Assembly (NCBI GenBank): GCA_947623755.1
Contig: CANQHB010000035.1
Location: 1-7,997, forward strand
Direction: 5' to 3'
DNA from: an uncultured Bacilli bacterium
Lineage (GTDB): Bacteria > Bacillota_I > Bacilli_A > RF39 > UBA660
DNA length: 7,997 nt
Position numbers and translations under genes: made by a program. Shown here piece after piece: positions 6,082 through 7,997 of the stretch (positions are counted from its first letter, which is position 1; each line of letters begins with the position of its first letter). The notes below the pieces were generated by a model. The model had not been told where the DNA came from, did not search any database, and saw nothing but the letters and a program-made list of their open reading frames with translations.

Positions 6082-6987
6082 ATGAGCTTAAATAAAATAC
6101 TAGAAATAGCTATGAATAAAAATAGAGTACCAAGGTTTTTATTTATGGTAATAGGGGCTTTTTTGTTGGCACTTAATTATAATTTGTTTTTTGTAAGATA
6201 TAATATTGTAACGGGAGGAACAAGTGGACTTGCCATAGTATTTCAAGAATGGTTAGGTTGGAATCCGGATATTTTTATTTATGTAGCCAGTATTTTATTG
6301 TTAGGAGTTAGTTTTATTTTCTTAGGAAAACAAAAGACTAAAGGAGCGATAATTGGTAGTATTTTGTATCCCTTTTTTATAACTTTTACGAAACCTTTAA
6401 GTGATTTGTTAGCTAAGTATTTTGTTTTTGAAGATTTTATTACGATAATTGTGCTTACCAGTATTTTGTATGGTTTTGCTAATGGACTAATATACAAAAT
6501 GGGGTATAATACTGGGGGTTCCGATATCATAATGAAGATTATCAGTAAATATGGACATATGTCAGAGGGAAAAGCTAATTTTATTAGCAGTATTATGATT
6601 TTGGCTTTTGGCGCCGTCGTTTTGGGTGTTCCGGATATAATATATGCAGTAATAGTTATTTATATTTCAAGCATTATTGTCGATAGAATGCTTATTGGTA
6701 TTTCCAAAAGTAAATTATTTATTATTGAATCAGAAAAATTAGATGAAATTGAAGAAGTGATAATGAATAATTTAAAATTGGGAGTTACGATTCTTAATGC
6801 TAAAGGGGGATATTCAAAAAAGAAAAAAGAGGTATTGTTATGTGCGGTGCCAACTAGTGACTACTATCTTTTTAAGGAAATAGTCCTAGCGGTGGATAGT
6901 AATGCCTTTGTAATTATAAATGATTGTTACGATTTGGAAAATGGTACAATTAGAACGCAAAGCTTTAGTTTAGGAGACTTCTTTTAA
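6082..6987 (+). CDS. YitT-family membrane protein (DUF161 + DUF2179)
   Basis: This 301-residue protein has the usual length for the family. The N-terminal two-thirds hold about five or six membrane segments (roughly 18-36, 62-81, 88-102, 118-138, 165-182, 184-202). They form an internal duplication, with the paired motif NIVTGGTSGLAIV (41-53) and YNTGGSDIIMKIISK (142-156). The cytoplasmic C-terminal domain (about 208-297) is DUF2179: KLGVTILNAKGGYSKKKKEVLLC, then FKEIVLAVDSNAFVIIND. YitT proteins are widespread in Firmicutes, often in several paralogues, with unknown transport or signalling function; the C-terminal domain folds like small ligand-binding domains. ATG 6082 has an AAGGG-type site (6067-6071) ten bases upstream and its own promoter. 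The final codons and stop lie inside the terminator hairpin. It is divergent from gerQ; a link to sporulation is not shown by the sequence. Confidence 0.93.
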   Translation: MSLNKILEIAMNKNRVPRFLFMVIGAFLLALNYNLFFVRYNIVTGGTSGLAIVFQEWLGWNPDIFIYVASILLLGVSFIFLGKQKTKGAIIGSILYPFFITFTKPLSDLLAKYFVFEDFITIIVLTSILYGFANGLIYKMGYNTGGSDIIMKIISKYGHMSEGKANFISSIMILAFGAVVLGVPDIIYAVIVIYISSIIVDRMLIGISKSKLFIIESEKLDEIEEVIMNNLKLGVTILNAKGGYSKKKKEVLLCAVPTSDYYLFKEIVLAVDSNAFVIINDCYDLENGTIRTQSFSLGDFF

Positions 6988-7002
6988 ATAAGAAGTTTTT
7001 TT
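6977..7002 (+). terminator. terminator of yitT-family gene, stop codon in the loop
   Basis: ACTTCTT (6977-6983) and AAGAAGT (6990-6996) pair around a six-base loop and are followed by six T. The Phe-Phe codons and the TAA stop (6985-6987) lie inside the hairpin. Confidence 0.8.
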
Positions 7003-7012
7003 ATGGAAAAAT

Positions 7013-7041
7013 TTGACAATAATACAATTGTTTGATATAAT
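7013..7041 (+). promoter_or_regulatory. perfect extended -10 SigA promoter of the ORF6N gene, with dyad in spacer
   Basis: TTGACA (7013-7018), a 17-base spacer, and TATAAT (7036-7041) preceded by TGA (7033-7035) give full consensus plus an extended -10, predicting very strong intrinsic transcription. The spacer holds the palindrome ACAATTGT (7024-7031), placed where a repressor could block polymerase; that operator role is only a guess. Confidence 0.9.
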
Positions 7042-7071
7042 AATTTTGGAAAGTAAGGGCGGTTTTGATTT

Positions 7072-7997
7072 ATGAAGGAAATAATAATACCAAAAGAAAA
7101 TATTAAAGATAAAATATATGAAGTAAGAGGAAGGTTAGTAATTTTAGATAGTGACTTAGCTTGCCTTTATCAAATGGAAACGAAAAGAGTAAATGAAACG
7201 GTTAAAAATAATTTAGAACGATTTAATAATGATATAACTTTTATTTTAACAAGTGAAGAATTTGATAACTTGAGGTCACAAATATCGACCTCAAGATTAA
7301 ATAATTATGGAGGAAGAAGATACCTTCCTCGAGTGTTCACAAAAGAAGGAATAAAAATATTTAATTCCATAATAAGAAAAGAAAATAAAGATTTAATATT
7401 TAAAAAGATAGAGACTAATTTTCAAATAAAAGAAAATGCAAGTAGGCTTCTAAGTCCTGTAAATACGCGGAAAATTGAGAATTTAATTTATCAAGTAAGA
7501 GGCGTTCAAGTAATGTTTGACCAGGATTTAGCTATGCTTTATGAATGTAAAAATGGTACAAAAACTATTAATTTAGCTGTAAAAAGGCACCCAAATAGAT
7601 TTCCTGAAAGATATTGTTTTCGCTTAACTGAGGAAGAAATTTCCAACTTGAGGTTTCAATTTGAAACCTCAAGTTTAAAAAAATATGGAGGAAGAAGATA
7701 TAGTCCATATGCTTTTACGGAAGAAGGAGTAATGATGCTTTCATCAGTGTTAAAGACTACTGTTGCAGAGCAAGTAAATTTAGCAATTATGGACGCTTTT
7801 GTAATGATGAGGCATTATATATCTGATAGTCTATTAGAACAAAGACATATAAATAATTTAGTTTATAAACATGATGAAGATATTAAGTTATTACAAGAAA
7901 CCTTAAAAGAATTTAAAAGTAAAGAAGAAATTAATACGGTATATTTTAATGGGGAAATATATGACGCTTATTCTAAATTAGTAGATATAATGAAACT
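7072..7997 (+). CDS. tandem ORF6N-domain phage-type protein (antirepressor-like), 3' truncated
   Basis: The frame runs off the window edge; 308 codons are visible. Two ORF6N domains occur in tandem: residues 13-100 (IYEVRGRLVILDSDLACLY ... YGGRRYLPRVFTKEGI) and 136-226 (IYQVRGVQVMFDQDLAMLY ... YGGRRYSPYAFTEEGV), aligned at an offset of about 126 residues. The second matches the family pattern better (KRHPNRFPERYCFRL); the first is more diverged. ORF6N is a KilA-N-like presumed DNA-binding module of phage antirepressors and of stand-alone bacterial genes. A helical segment (about 229-285) leads into VYFNGEIYDAYSKLVD (290-305), a C-terminal block I recall from other ORF6N proteins, cut here. 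Each domain contains a DNA palindrome at the NLRxQ codons, and YGGRRY is encoded by a 17-base direct repeat (7306-7322, 7684-7700). The ribosome site (AAGGGCGG, 7055-7062) is imperfect. It is probably a mobile or phage-derived accessory gene; no other phage genes are visible. Confidence 0.88.
   Translation, partial: MKEIIIPKENIKDKIYEVRGRLVILDSDLACLYQMETKRVNETVKNNLERFNNDITFILTSEEFDNLRSQISTSRLNNYGGRRYLPRVFTKEGIKIFNSIIRKENKDLIFKKIETNFQIKENASRLLSPVNTRKIENLIYQVRGVQVMFDQDLAMLYECKNGTKTINLAVKRHPNRFPERYCFRLTEEEISNLRFQFETSSLKKYGGRRYSPYAFTEEGVMMLSSVLKTTVAEQVNLAIMDAFVMMRHYISDSLLEQRHINNLVYKHDEDIKLLQETLKEFKSKEEINTVYFNGEIYDAYSKLVDIMK
7269..7295. repeat. perfect 9-bp inverted repeat inside first ORF6N copy
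   Basis: CTTGAGGTC (7269-7277) and GACCTCAAG (7287-7295) are exact reverse complements separated by nine bases. They lie across codons for NLRSQISTSR (residues 66-75). The Leu codon here is TTG, whereas every other Leu in the visible gene outside the second palindrome is TTA, CTT or CTA. The match is seen directly; function is unknown. Confidence 0.9.
7645..7675. repeat. perfect 15-bp inverted repeat inside second ORF6N copy
   Basis: AACTTGAGGTTTCAA (7645-7659) and TTGAAACCTCAAGTT (7661-7675) are exact reverse complements with a single base between, giving a 31-base near-perfect palindrome. It lies across codons for NLRFQFETSS (192-201), the same place in the domain as the first palindrome, and the span from CTTGAG to CTCAAG is 27 bases in both. 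As RNA it would form a strong hairpin within the coding region; as DNA it could be a dyad binding site. Confidence 0.95.

Noticed and set aside
7013..7041. LexA (SOS) box in the ORF6N promoter
   Set aside because: The Bacillus-type CGAAC-N4-GTTCG pattern is absent; only an ACAATTGT dyad is present.
7269..7675. The two ORF6N palindromes as a CRISPR-like array or as transcription terminators
   Set aside because: There are only two units 378 bases apart inside one frame, with no spacers and no T-run after either hairpin.
7072..7997. A complete prophage or insertion sequence at the right edge
   Set aside because: Only one phage-type gene is visible; there is no integrase, transposase, attachment site or terminal repeat in the window.

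Overview
The window comes from an AT-rich (roughly 30% GC by eye), low-GC Gram-positive bacterium, probably an uncultured member of the Bacilli (Erysipelotrichales / RF39-like or similar Mollicutes-related lineages). The evidence is strong AGGAGG-type ribosome sites, consensus TTGACA/TATAAT promoters, a WalJ-RlmH gene pair, a YitT-type membrane protein and a GerQ spore-coat protein. All tryptophans are TGG and no coding frame contains TGA, so the standard bacterial code applies rather than the Mycoplasma code. GerQ suggests a sporulating organism or a recent descendant of one.

Left part (1-3886, + strand): a tightly packed run, probably one transcript. It holds the 3' end of a G5 + M23 peptidoglycan endopeptidase, the metallo-hydrolase WalJ (1-base gap), the 23S rRNA methyltransferase RlmH (ATGA overlap), an unrecognised 422-residue charged protein with a TTG start, and uracil-DNA glycosylase. 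It mixes wall remodelling, ribosome modification and DNA repair, as is usual around the WalRK locus of Bacilli; walRK themselves are not in view.

Middle (3887-5617): a divergent LemA-family membrane protein on the - strand converges on ung. It is divergently transcribed from a four-helix membrane protein with a C-terminal zinc ribbon, which has a textbook promoter. A weak terminator separates that gene from a compact YqgX-like metallo-beta-lactamase hydrolase, which ends at a bidirectional terminator shared with gerQ.

Right (5626-7997): gerQ (-) and yitT (+) diverge from a 99-base region where a SigE-like and a SigA-like promoter touch at their -35 elements. The last gene, cut by the window edge, encodes a phage-type protein with two tandem ORF6N domains behind a perfect extended -10 promoter. 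Each ORF6N copy carries a perfect DNA palindrome (9-bp and 15-bp arms) at the homologous codons. The arms share an outer core but differ inside while remaining self-complementary. This is the most unusual signal in the window.

No tRNA, rRNA, CRISPR array or insertion sequence was seen, and no gene-free stretch exceeds about 100 bases.
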